Positions 15,032 through 22,059 of a stretch of 52,089 nucleotides of DNA are shown here, one piece after another (the first letter of the stretch is position 1; each line of letters begins with the position of its first letter). The DNA is taken from positions 1 through 52,089 of the forward strand of contig DATAID010000039.1 of assembly GCA_036262835.1 (NCBI GenBank). The letters run 5' to 3'. This DNA is from RBG-16-66-20 sp036262835. GTDB taxonomy: Bacteria > Pseudomonadota > Gammaproteobacteria > Burkholderiales > SG8-39. Position numbers and translations under genes: made by a program. The notes below the pieces were generated by a model. The model had not been told where the DNA came from. It made no database searches and worked only from the letters and a program-made list of their open reading frames with translations.

Positions 15032-15699
15032 GTGCGAGACGAAATTTTCTCGTTCTATCGATCGGCGGCCTTGTTCTTGCGAGAGGGCAAGCGCAAAGCA
15101 CGCCGCTCGATGCCATGCCCTTTTCGTCGCTCAAGCCGGGTGCGGCGCTGCCCGATTGGCTCAAGCCCGTCACGTTCTGGAACCGGCCGCGCCACACCGA
15201 ATTCACGCTCGTCGCAGACCAGGGCGGCACGGTGCTGCGCGCGCGCGCGAACGCCTCGACCTCCGGGCTTGCGCGGGAGCTTGCGATCGACCCGCGCCGC
15301 ACGCCGCTCCTCGCCTGGCGCTGGAAGGTGATGAGCCTGATTTCAAAAAGCGACATGGCGTCGAAGGAGGGCGACGACTTTCCCGCGCGCCTCTACGTGA
15401 CGTTCGACAACCCGCGGCGCTCGCTCTGCTACGTGTGGGACGCCCGCCGCGCGGTCGGGACGATCGCGGCCAACGCCTACAGCGAGCGCGTGCAGATGGT
15501 CGTGGCCGCGAGCGGGGCGGCGCAGCTCGCGCGCTGGGTGACGCTGGAACGGGACTGGACGGCGGACTACCGGCGGGCGTTCGGCGCCCAAGCGCCGGCG
15601 GCCGACGGCGTCGTCGTCTCTGCCGATACCGACAACACCGGCGAGTCCGCCGAGAGCTACTTCGGCGACGTCGTGTTCAGATCGCGCCCGACTTCCTGA
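15028..15699 (+). CDS. DUF3047 exported protein
   Basis: The 223-residue protein starts with GTG at 15028. Residues 1 to about 22 form a signal peptide (RRNFLVLSIGGLVLARGQAQ), so the mature protein should be periplasmic. The remainder matches DUF3047, a beta-rich domain with conserved segments LLAWRWKV near 97, DDFPARLYVTF near 118 and VVVSADTDNTGE near 194. The function is unknown; the fold recalls carbohydrate-binding jelly-rolls, which would suit a glycan-related role, but that is a guess. It is the last gene of the coupled set and overlaps the convergent SGNH gene by 23 nt. I see no terminator hairpin in the overlap. Confidence 0.87.
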   Translation: MSARRNFLVLSIGGLVLARGQAQSTPLDAMPFSSLKPGAALPDWLKPVTFWNRPRHTEFTLVADQGGTVLRARANASTSGLARELAIDPRRTPLLAWRWKVMSLISKSDMASKEGDDFPARLYVTFDNPRRSLCYVWDARRAVGTIAANAYSERVQMVVAASGAAQLARWVTLERDWTADYRRAFGAQAPAADGVVVSADTDNTGESAESYFGDVVFRSRPTS

Positions 15700-16321
15700 G
15701 CAGCTCCGCTACGCGCTCGGCGATCAGGCGGTAGCCCTGGGCGTTGGGATGGACCTGGTCGGATTTGAGCGAGGCATCGCGCAGCACCTTGCCGAGCACG
15801 TCGCCCTCGTAGGGAATGCGGAAGTCCTTCGCGATCTCGCCGTAGAACTCCGGCGGCGTGACCATGAAGCCCGGCTCGGGCGTGCCGATCAGCACGACGT
15901 CGATGCCGCGGTCTCGGGCGACGCGGATCATCGCGCGCACGTTCTCGGCGGCCTGCGCCCGGGGCATGCGCTGCAGGAAATCGTTGCCGCCGTGGCAGAG
16001 GATGAGAAGGCGCGGCCGGTGCTCGTCCAGCACGGCGGGCAGGCGCTTCAAGCCGGCGTCGCTCACTTCGCCGGGGATGCCCTCCCGCACGACCTTGCGC
16101 CCGAGCAGCCGCGCGAGCTGCGCCGGATAGCTCTCTTCCTCGCGCGCGCCGGTGCCGTAAGTGAGGCTGTCGCCGAACGCGAGCACGATCGCGTCGGCGG
16201 CGAGCGGCGGCAATTTCGCTTTCTGACCGCAGCCTGACGCGACGAGAAGCAGCGCGGCGCACAGCGCCGCGAGAAAGGGTGCAAGGCGGAGTTTTGCGGC
16301 GCGTGACATGCGAAATCGCAT
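15677..16321 (-). CDS. SGNH/GDSL-family lipoprotein esterase (TesA-like)
   Basis: The 214-residue protein begins with a lipoprotein signal peptide: a hydrophobic stretch at 13-29 and a lipobox VASGC with C31. The SGNH blocks are all present: FGDSLTYGTG (Ser at 51 or 52), the glycine and HGGND block in the middle, and DQVHPNAQG near the C-terminus carrying the catalytic Asp/His. It resembles the arylesterase/lysophospholipase TesA, which hydrolyses ester or thioester bonds in the periplasm. Two starts are possible (16321 and 16309), both inside or next to a 16-bp palindrome, and neither has a good Shine-Dalgarno. The gene is divergent from the tricarboxylate transporter genes. Confidence 0.9.
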   Translation of the reverse strand: MRFRMSRAAKLRLAPFLAALCAALLLVASGCGQKAKLPPLAADAIVLAFGDSLTYGTGAREEESYPAQLARLLGRKVVREGIPGEVSDAGLKRLPAVLDEHRPRLLILCHGGNDFLQRMPRAQAAENVRAMIRVARDRGIDVVLIGTPEPGFMVTPPEFYGEIAKDFRIPYEGDVLGKVLRDASLKSDQVHPNAQGYRLIAERVAELLRKSGAI

Positions 16322-16322
16322 G
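16307..16322. promoter_or_regulatory. 16-bp palindrome between SGNH and tctB (candidate operator)
   Basis: CATGCGA-AA-TCGCATG is a perfect inverted repeat with 7-bp arms and a 2-bp centre. It covers the start region of the SGNH gene and lies just upstream of a TACACT -10-like element (16323-16328) for tctB, with GTGACA (16303-16308) at the -35 side. Its position across the promoter suggests binding of a dimeric regulator. No regulator gene is adjacent. Confidence 0.4.
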
Positions 16323-16348
16323 CTACACTCGCCCGCGGAGGAGGCCGC

Positions 16349-17017
16349 ATGACAATCCGAAATCAGAAGGACTTCTGGGCCGGGCTGATGTTCATGGCGT
16401 TCGGCTTGGCCTTCGTCTCGATCGCCTACGGGACGCCGGATTTCCTGAACGAGATGGTCGGGCGCAAGCTCGTGCCCGGCTACCAGATGGGCTCGCCCAC
16501 GCGCATGGGCCCGGCCTACTTTCCGGTGCTGCTCGGCACCATGCTGGCGATCCTCGGCGCCATCGTGTTTTTCCGCTCGTTCGTCTCCAAGATCGCCGGC
16601 ACCGCCTCGGTGGTGAAGCTGCCCTTCAACATCATCGACCTCGCCGTCGTGGTCGGCGTCTTCGTCGTGCTCACCTATGCCGCGAAGTGGATGAACCTCT
16701 CCAACGACTGGGCGATGCTCGGCTCGGCGCTCGTCATCTCGGCGCTCTCGATCGCGTTCCGGCCCGAAGCGAAGGCTCTCGCGCTGATTCTCGCGTCCAG
16801 CCTCGCATTCGCCTACCTGCTCAAGCCGCTGGGGCTCGTGCTCGCCTCGATCATCCTCATCTTCATCAGCGCCTACGGCGGGCATGAATTCAAGTGGAAG
16901 GAGGTCGCGATCCTTTCCGCGATCCTGGTGGTGTTCTCGGTGCTGGTGTTCGTGAAGGGACTCACGCTGCCTTTCCCGATCTGCCCGCAGTTCATCGACA
17001 ACTGCCCGATCCGCTAG
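16349..17017 (+). CDS. tctB: Tripartite tricarboxylate transporter, small membrane subunit TctB
   Basis: The 222-residue membrane protein has about five helices and the usual N-terminal pattern of TctB proteins, including RMGPAYFPVLLG at about 51-62. It is longer than many TctB proteins because the loop between the first two helices is extended. With TctA it forms the membrane part of a secondary transporter that imports tri- or dicarboxylates brought by a periplasmic TctC protein. A GGAGGAGG Shine-Dalgarno precedes the ATG. The tctA start lies 8 nt after the stop, so the two are co-translated. The order here is B-A-C, whereas C-B-A is more common. Confidence 0.92.
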   Translation: MTIRNQKDFWAGLMFMAFGLAFVSIAYGTPDFLNEMVGRKLVPGYQMGSPTRMGPAYFPVLLGTMLAILGAIVFFRSFVSKIAGTASVVKLPFNIIDLAVVVGVFVVLTYAAKWMNLSNDWAMLGSALVISALSIAFRPEAKALALILASSLAFAYLLKPLGLVLASIILIFISAYGGHEFKWKEVAILSAILVVFSVLVFVKGLTLPFPICPQFIDNCPIR

Positions 17018-17025
17018 GGGAGCGC

Positions 17026-19074
17026 ATGGAAGCCAGCAACGAAGTCCTGTCCTTCCTCCAGGCGATCTACGTCAATCTCGGGATCGGCTTCAAGGAGGTC
17101 TTCAAGACCCAGCCCCTGACGATCATGGGGTTCGCGCTCACGCACGTCCCCTTCAACATCCTCATGTGCCTGATCGGCGTCATGCTCGGGACCTTGATCG
17201 GCGTGCTGCCCGGCATCGGGCCGGTGGCGACGATCGCGATGCTCCTGCCGGTGACCTTCAGCCTCTCGCCGGTCGCCGCGCTCATCATGCTCGCCGGGAT
17301 CTACTACGGCGCGCAGTACGGCGGCTCGACCTCGGCCATCCTCGTCAACCTGCCGGGCGAATCCTCCTCGGTCGTCACGTGCCTCGACGGCTACCAGATG
17401 GCGCGCCGCGGGCGCGCCGGTCCGGCGCTCGCCACCGCGGCGCTCGGGTCGTTCTTCGCCGGCTGCGTCGCCACGCTGATCGTGGCCATGTTCGCCCCGC
17501 CGCTCGCCGAGGTCGCGCTCAAGTTCGGCCCCTCGGAATATTTCTCGCTCATGGTGCTGGGCCTCGTGTCGGCGGTGGTTCTGGCGAGCGGGTCGCTCAT
17601 CAAGGCGATCGCCATGGTGCTCCTTGGCCTGCTGCTCGGTCTGGTCGGCACCGACGTCAATTCGGGCGTGCTGCGCTTTTCCTTCGGGATCTCCGAGATG
17701 GCCGACGGCATCGGCTTCGTCACCGTGGCGATGGGAATGTTCGGCATCGCCGAGATCATCGGCAACCTCGAGCAGAAGGAAGACCGCGAGGTCTTCACCA
17801 GCAAGGTCTCGCACCTCTTCCCGACCACCACCGACTGGGAGCGCATCTGGGGACCCACGGTGAGGGGCACGGCGCTCGGCTCGGCGCTCGGCATCCTGCC
17901 CGGCGGCGGGGCGCTGCTGTCCTCGTTCGGCGCCTATACGGTGGAGAAGAAGGTCTCCTTCAACGCGCACGAGTTCGGCAAGGGCGCGATCGAGGGAGTG
18001 GCCGCGCCCGAGTCGGCCAACAACGCCGGCGCGCAGACCTCGTTCATCCCGCTCCTGACCCTGGGCATTCCCGGCAATGCGGTGATGGCGCTCATGATCG
18101 GCGCGATGATGATCCAGGGCATCGCGCCGGGGCCGCAGGTCATGACCGAGAGGAAGGAGCTCTTCTGGGGCATGATCGCCTCGATGTGGGTCGGCAACCT
18201 GATGCTCGTGGTGCTGAACCTTCCGCTCATCGGCATGTGGATCAAGCTGCTGACCGTTCCGTACCGGTGGTTGTATCCGTCGATCCTGCTTTTCATGGCG
18301 GTGGGCGTGTTCAGCGTCTCGAACCAGCCGTTCGACTGCTTCCTGATGTCGCTCTTCGGGCTGCTCGGCTACGTGTGCGTGAAGCTCGAGTGCGAGCCCG
18401 CGCCGATGATTCTCGGCTTCATCCTCGGGCCCTTGATGGAGGAGAACCTGCGGCGCGCGATGCTGCTCTCGCGCGGCGACTGGCACGTGTTCATCAGCAA
18501 CGAGAAGCCGATCAGCCAGGGCTTCCTCATCGCCGCGGCGATCCTGCTCGCGGTCATCGCGCTGCCGGCGCTGCGCAAGAAGCGCGACGTGGCGTTCTCC
18601 GAGGACGGCTCGGTGCAGCAGGAGGCGCTCGCCGCCGAACAAGCCGCCGAGACGCCGAAGGACGCCGTGGCCGGCTTCGAGGACGACGGCAAGTCGACCC
18701 AGAAGTGGAACGTCTATCGCGGCGCCGACGGCAACATCGTGGCGGTGAAAGAAGGCTTCAACGTCTGGGCATTCCTGTTTGTCGGCTTCTGGTCGCTGAT
18801 GAAGGACCTTTTCCTCACGACGATGGCGTGGTTTGCCGCCTTCTTCGCCCTGATGGCGATCGGCTTCATCTGGCAGCACTGGAGCTACGAGACGTTCGGC
18901 TGGTGGGCGGCCGCCCTCTGGCTGCCCTTTGGCGTCGTCTACGGCCTCAAGGCGAACCGCTGGCTCATGGACAAGTACGAGCGGCACCATTACAAGCTCG
19001 TGCGCCAGGTGACGGCGAAGAACGCCGGCATCGCCATCGAGCGCGGCCGGCGCCTCGCCGCCGCGGCAGCCTGA
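17026..19074 (+). CDS. tctA: TctA large membrane subunit with a C-terminal DUF2628 domain
   Basis: The 682-residue protein starts at ATG 17026 after a GGGGAG element. Residues 1 to about 515 are a standard TctA permease of about twelve helices. They carry the glycine-rich GVLPGIGPVATIAMLLP near 57-73, a YYGAQYGGSTSAILVNLPGE segment near 91-110 and a repeat-related LGILPGGGALLSSFGAY near 288. After a hydrophilic linker (about 520-565), residues 570-682 form a second domain, VYRGADGNIVAVKEGFNVWA followed by three hydrophobic helices, which resembles DUF2628. That domain normally occurs in small stand-alone membrane proteins; its fusion to TctA is unusual, and its role is unknown. There is no frameshift or internal stop. 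Confidence 0.93.
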   Translation: MEASNEVLSFLQAIYVNLGIGFKEVFKTQPLTIMGFALTHVPFNILMCLIGVMLGTLIGVLPGIGPVATIAMLLPVTFSLSPVAALIMLAGIYYGAQYGGSTSAILVNLPGESSSVVTCLDGYQMARRGRAGPALATAALGSFFAGCVATLIVAMFAPPLAEVALKFGPSEYFSLMVLGLVSAVVLASGSLIKAIAMVLLGLLLGLVGTDVNSGVLRFSFGISEMADGIGFVTVAMGMFGIAEIIGNLEQKEDREVFTSKVSHLFPTTTDWERIWGPTVRGTALGSALGILPGGGALLSSFGAYTVEKKVSFNAHEFGKGAIEGVAAPESANNAGAQTSFIPLLTLGIPGNAVMALMIGAMMIQGIAPGPQVMTERKELFWGMIASMWVGNLMLVVLNLPLIGMWIKLLTVPYRWLYPSILLFMAVGVFSVSNQPFDCFLMSLFGLLGYVCVKLECEPAPMILGFILGPLMEENLRRAMLLSRGDWHVFISNEKPISQGFLIAAAILLAVIALPALRKKRDVAFSEDGSVQQEALAAEQAAETPKDAVAGFEDDGKSTQKWNVYRGADGNIVAVKEGFNVWAFLFVGFWSLMKDLFLTTMAWFAAFFALMAIGFIWQHWSYETFGWWAAALWLPFGVVYGLKANRWLMDKYERHHYKLVRQVTAKNAGIAIERGRRLAAAAA

Positions 19075-19091
19075 CCCCGACGCTCACCCGC

Positions 19092-20060
19092 TTGCGCCGT
19101 CTATTCGTCCTTTGCGCGCTGATGCTGCTTGCGCTGGCGCAGGCGGCGCTCGCCCAGCCCTGGCCGGCCAAGCCGATCCGCCTCGTCGCCCCCTACGCGG
19201 CAGGCGGGCCGGTGGACATCTCGGCGCGGCTGGTGGCGGCTCGGCTTCAGGAAGCGCTCGGGCAGCCCGTGGTGGTCGAGAACCGCCCGGGCGCCGGCGG
19301 CAACCTCGGCGTCGAGCTGGTGGCGAAGAGCCCGCCCGACGGCTACACGCTCGTCATCGGCGCGATCGCCACGCACGCGATCAATCCGACGCTCATGGGC
19401 AGCGTTCCCTACGATCCGTTGCGCGACTTCCGCCACATCGCGCTGCTCGTGCAGGTGCCCAACGTCCTCGTCCTCAACAACGAGGTGCCGGCGAGGAACG
19501 TTCCCGACCTTGTTGCCTTGCTCAGGAAAAATCCCGGCAAGCTCGACTTCGGCTCCGGCTCGACCGGCTCGACCGGTCACCTGGCGGGCGAGCTCTTCAA
19601 GCAGATGACCGGGACCTTCATGGTGCACATTCCCTACAAAGGCTCGGCGCCCGCGACGCTCGACCTGATCGCCGGGCGCGTTCAGCTCATGTTCGACAAC
19701 CTCGCGAGCGCGCTCCCCAACATCCGCGCGGGCAAGGTGAGGGCGCTCGCGGTCACGACCCTGCGGCGCTCGTCCTTTCTGCCCGAATTGCCGACCCTGG
19801 AGGAGTCGGGGTTGAAGGGCTTCGACATGACGACCTGGTGGGGCGTGATGGCGCCTGCGAAGACGCCGCAGGCCGTGGTCGAGCGGCTGAATGCGGAGAT
19901 CCTCAAGGCGATCGAGTCGGGCGACACGCGCGAGAAGCTGCGCGCGATGGGCTCCGAGTCGCCCGCCATCAGGACGCCCGAGCAATTCAGCGCGTTTGTC
20001 GCTTCCGAACTGAAAACCTACTCTGCATTGGTCAAGCGCTCGGGCGCAAAGCCCGATTAA
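19092..20060 (+). CDS. Bug/TctC-family periplasmic solute-binding protein
   Basis: The product of about 322 residues has a signal peptide (LRRLFVLCALMLLALAQAAL, then A-Q) and the Bug family pattern: WPAKPIRLVAPYAAGG, then ARLVAARLQEALGQPVVVENR and a PPDGYTLVIG element, with a VPYKG-like IPYKGSAPA near the middle. Bug/TctC proteins capture carboxylates in the periplasm and deliver them to TctAB. The start is uncertain: TTG 19092 gives a normal signal peptide, ATG 19122 would truncate it, and an in-frame CTG at 19071 overlaps the tctA stop as CTGA. The 3' end overlaps the convergent RidA-family gene by 4 nt (TTAA). It is probably the cognate receptor for the preceding tctBA. Confidence 0.93.
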   Translation: MRRLFVLCALMLLALAQAALAQPWPAKPIRLVAPYAAGGPVDISARLVAARLQEALGQPVVVENRPGAGGNLGVELVAKSPPDGYTLVIGAIATHAINPTLMGSVPYDPLRDFRHIALLVQVPNVLVLNNEVPARNVPDLVALLRKNPGKLDFGSGSTGSTGHLAGELFKQMTGTFMVHIPYKGSAPATLDLIAGRVQLMFDNLASALPNIRAGKVRALAVTTLRRSSFLPELPTLEESGLKGFDMTTWWGVMAPAKTPQAVVERLNAEILKAIESGDTREKLRAMGSESPAIRTPEQFSAFVASELKTYSALVKRSGAKPD

Positions 20061-20443
20061 ATCGCCGCGATCGTTTGTATTTCGATCAGGAACTGCTCCT
20101 GGACGAGACGATCGATGATGAGCAGGGTGTTGGGTGGGTATTTGCCGTCGGGAAACATCTTCGGGTACTCGCGCTCGCGCCAGGCGTAGAACCGGGCGAT
20201 GTCCTGCGAATGCACGAGGAAGGTGGTCATCTGCACCACGTTCTTCCAGCCGGCGCCCGCCGACTTGAGCGCGGTCTCGATCTGCCTGAAGACGGCCGCG
20301 CACTGGGCCTCGAAGTCCGCGCCCGGCGCGAGCATGCCCGCGATGTACAGCGTCTCGGCCGCGCCCTTGACGCGCGCCATGTGCGAGTAGGGCCCGACCG
20401 GCTTGCCGAGCGCCTCGACGTTCTCGATCCTGATATCAGCCAT
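20057..20443 (-). CDS. RidA/YjgF-family protein lacking the canonical catalytic arginine
   Basis: The 128-residue protein has the RidA fold pattern: GPYSHMARVKG near 17, LYIAGMLAPG near 33 and FRQIETALKSAGAGWKNVVQMTTFL near 53. True RidA enzymes hydrolyse reactive imines and enamines and carry an Arg (Arg105 in E. coli) in a P-x-R-(S/T) motif near the C-terminus. Here the corresponding segment is YPPNTLLIIDRL, so Asn replaces that Arg. Imine deaminase activity is therefore doubtful, and the protein may belong to one of the other Rid subfamilies. It starts at ATG 20443, 2 nt after the response regulator stop, at the end of a four-gene minus-strand unit. Confidence 0.88.
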   Translation of the reverse strand: MADIRIENVEALGKPVGPYSHMARVKGAAETLYIAGMLAPGADFEAQCAAVFRQIETALKSAGAGWKNVVQMTTFLVHSQDIARFYAWREREYPKMFPDGKYPPNTLLIIDRLVQEQFLIEIQTIAAI

Positions 20444-20445
20444 GC

Positions 20446-20853
20446 TCAATGTTCTCCATAGAGGGATGTGCGCGGAGCCGCGGCGAGCTGCTTCTTCACG
20501 CTGGCGAGCAGCGACTCGCGCACGACCGGCTTGACGATGTAGTCGCCGATGCCGAGGGACTGGCAGACGATCATGGTGTCGGAATCCGCCAGCACCGAGA
20601 CGATGATGACGGGGGTTTTCCGGTTCGCCACCGAGGTGCGGATGATCTTGAGCACTTCCAGCCCGCCGATCCCCGGCATCAAAAGGTCGAGCAGGATCAG
20701 GTCGTACTGGCCGCTGCCGATCCTGAGCACGGCCTCGTCGCACGAGGCGGCGAGCGTCATCTCCAGCCCGGGCAGCGACTCGAGCAGGCGCTCGAGGAGG
20801 AGGCGCATCGACTCCTCGTCGTCCACGATCAGCACCTTGTGCGGTGCGCTCAT
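20446..20853 (-). CDS. Receiver-only response regulator, copy 1
   Basis: This 135-residue protein is a single CheY-like receiver domain. The acidic pair lies in IVDDEES (Asp 11-12), the phospho-acceptor Asp in LILLDLLMPG near 54-58, and the conserved Ser/Thr and Lys in VIIVSVL and the late VKP. There is no output domain. Signalling would occur through protein-protein contact, or it could be a phosphate shuttle. It is clearly a paralogue of the regulator encoded just upstream (shared DDEESMRLLL and LLDLLMPGIGG), with a 4-nt overlap between the two. No histidine kinase is present in the window. Confidence 0.92.
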   Translation of the reverse strand: MSAPHKVLIVDDEESMRLLLERLLESLPGLEMTLAASCDEAVLRIGSGQYDLILLDLLMPGIGGLEVLKIIRTSVANRKTPVIIVSVLADSDTMIVCQSLGIGDYIVKPVVRESLLASVKKQLAAAPRTSLYGEH

Positions 20854-21284
20854 GCGCCCGCGGCCCTCGGCCGGGTGCGCCCGGCGATCTGCGCCTTCAC
20901 CGTGGCGATGAGCGCATTCCTCTCGGGCGGCTTGATCACGTAGGCGCTCGCCCCCGCCGCCATGCAGCGATCGCGCATCGACCCTTCCGCGAGCACCGAG
21001 ACGATGATGATCGGCGTGACCGGATTGGCGGAGTTGCGGCGGATTTCCTTCAGCACCTCGAAGCCGCCGATGCCGGGCATGAGCAGGTCGAGCAGGATCG
21101 CGTCGTAGGCGTAGTTGCCCGCGAGCCGGAGCGCCTGCTCGCAGGTGCCGGCGAGCGTGACCTCGAGCTTGAGCCCGCGCGCGAGGATGCGCGCGAGAAG
21201 GAGCCGCATCGATTCCTCGTCGTCGACGATGAGCACCCGGTGCTGCGTGGCCTTGGCGGGCGAGGCGTGCCCGCGCGCGCTCAT
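20850..21284 (-). CDS. Receiver-only response regulator, copy 2
   Basis: This is a 144-residue stand-alone receiver domain with VLIVDDEESMRLLLARIL near 17-34, the phospho-acceptor Asp in AILLDLLMPGIGGFEVL near 65, IIIVSVLAE near 92 and a C-terminal VIKPP. It starts at ATG 21284, overlapping the stop of the HAD gene (ATGA), and ends in a 4-nt overlap with copy 1. The pair looks like a tandem duplication that has diverged mainly in the alpha-helices facing partners. The longer frame running into the HAD gene is Arg-rich and is rejected. Partner kinase and target are unknown. Confidence 0.92.
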   Translation of the reverse strand: MSARGHASPAKATQHRVLIVDDEESMRLLLARILARGLKLEVTLAGTCEQALRLAGNYAYDAILLDLLMPGIGGFEVLKEIRRNSANPVTPIIIVSVLAEGSMRDRCMAAGASAYVIKPPERNALIATVKAQIAGRTRPRAAGA

Positions 21285-22015
21285 CGGGGCTTCGCTTCCA
21301 GCCGCGCCAGCCGGCGCGCGAGATCGACGAAGTCGCGGGCGTTCAGGTCGAAGTCGGCCTCGGGCGAGACGTCGACCTTCACCTTCGGGCCTTTTTCCCT
21401 GGGCCGGCCGACGAACCCGGTGGCGAGCCCGCAGGCCTTGGCCGCGCGCAGGTCGTCCTTGTGCGCGGCCACCATCATCACCTCTGCCGGCTCGCAGCCG
21501 AGGATCGCCGCGGCGCCGAGGTAGGACTCCGGATCGGGCTTGTAGTGCCTGAAAAGCTCGGCCGAGAGCACGGTGTCCCAGGGCAGGCGAGCGTGCTTCG
21601 CCATGTTGACGAGCAGCGCGACATTGCCGTTCGAGAGAGTGGCGATGATGTGCCGGCGCTTGAGGAGCGCGAGCCCGCGGCGCGCGTCGGGCCAGGGATC
21701 GAGCCGGTGCCAGGCCCGGTTCAGGTGGTCGATTTCCTCCTCGGCGAGGCCCTGGATGGAGAATTTCTCGAGCAGGCCGTCGAGGATGAGCCGGTGCAGC
21801 TGGTCGATGTTCATCCAGGGGAGCTCGCCCGAGCGCACGCGCGCCATCGCCGGGCGGTAGCCCGCGCGCCAGGCGTCGGCGAAGGCATCCCAGTCGGCGC
21901 GGATCTTCCTGCGGCGAGCGAGCGCCTTGCACTCGCGGATGATCGAGCTGCGCCAGTCGACGACCGTCCCGAACACGTCGAAGATCAGGGCGCGAATCGC
22001 GCGCGGGGCGGGCAT
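21281..22015 (-). CDS. HAD-superfamily haloacid dehalogenase, type II
   Basis: The 244-residue HAD hydrolase has motif I IFDVFGTVVDW (nucleophile Asp 13), motif II TLSNGN near 124-129, and Lys in HYKPDPESYLGA near 155. The VMMVAAHKDDL segment near 177 belongs to the type II haloacid dehalogenases. These hydrolyse 2-haloalkanoates to hydroxy acids through an aspartyl ester; the true substrate may differ. A promoter is visible upstream: TTGGCG (22049-22044), 16 nt, TAGAAT (22027-22022), then only 6 nt before the ATG and no Shine-Dalgarno, which predicts a leaderless message. It is the first gene of a unit with two receiver proteins and a RidA homologue. Confidence 0.93.
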   Translation of the reverse strand: MPAPRAIRALIFDVFGTVVDWRSSIIRECKALARRRKIRADWDAFADAWRAGYRPAMARVRSGELPWMNIDQLHRLILDGLLEKFSIQGLAEEEIDHLNRAWHRLDPWPDARRGLALLKRRHIIATLSNGNVALLVNMAKHARLPWDTVLSAELFRHYKPDPESYLGAAAILGCEPAEVMMVAAHKDDLRAAKACGLATGFVGRPREKGPKVKVDVSPEADFDLNARDFVDLARRLARLEAKPR

Positions 22016-22021
22016 GGCGGA

Positions 22022-22049
22022 ATTCTAACCGCGCCGCCTGCGGCGCCAA
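22022..22049 (-). promoter_or_regulatory. Promoter of the HAD-response regulator unit
   Basis: On the minus strand TTGGCG (22049-22044) and TAGAAT (22027-22022) are 16 nt apart. The last base of the -10 is 6 nt before the ATG, so transcription would start at or next to the A of the start codon. A 7-bp inverted repeat, GCGCCGC-CT-GCGGCGC (22031-22046), fills the spacer. It could be an operator or the tail hairpin of the anti-sigma gene that ends at 22060. Confidence 0.45.
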
Positions 22050-22059
22050 CCTTGGGGGA

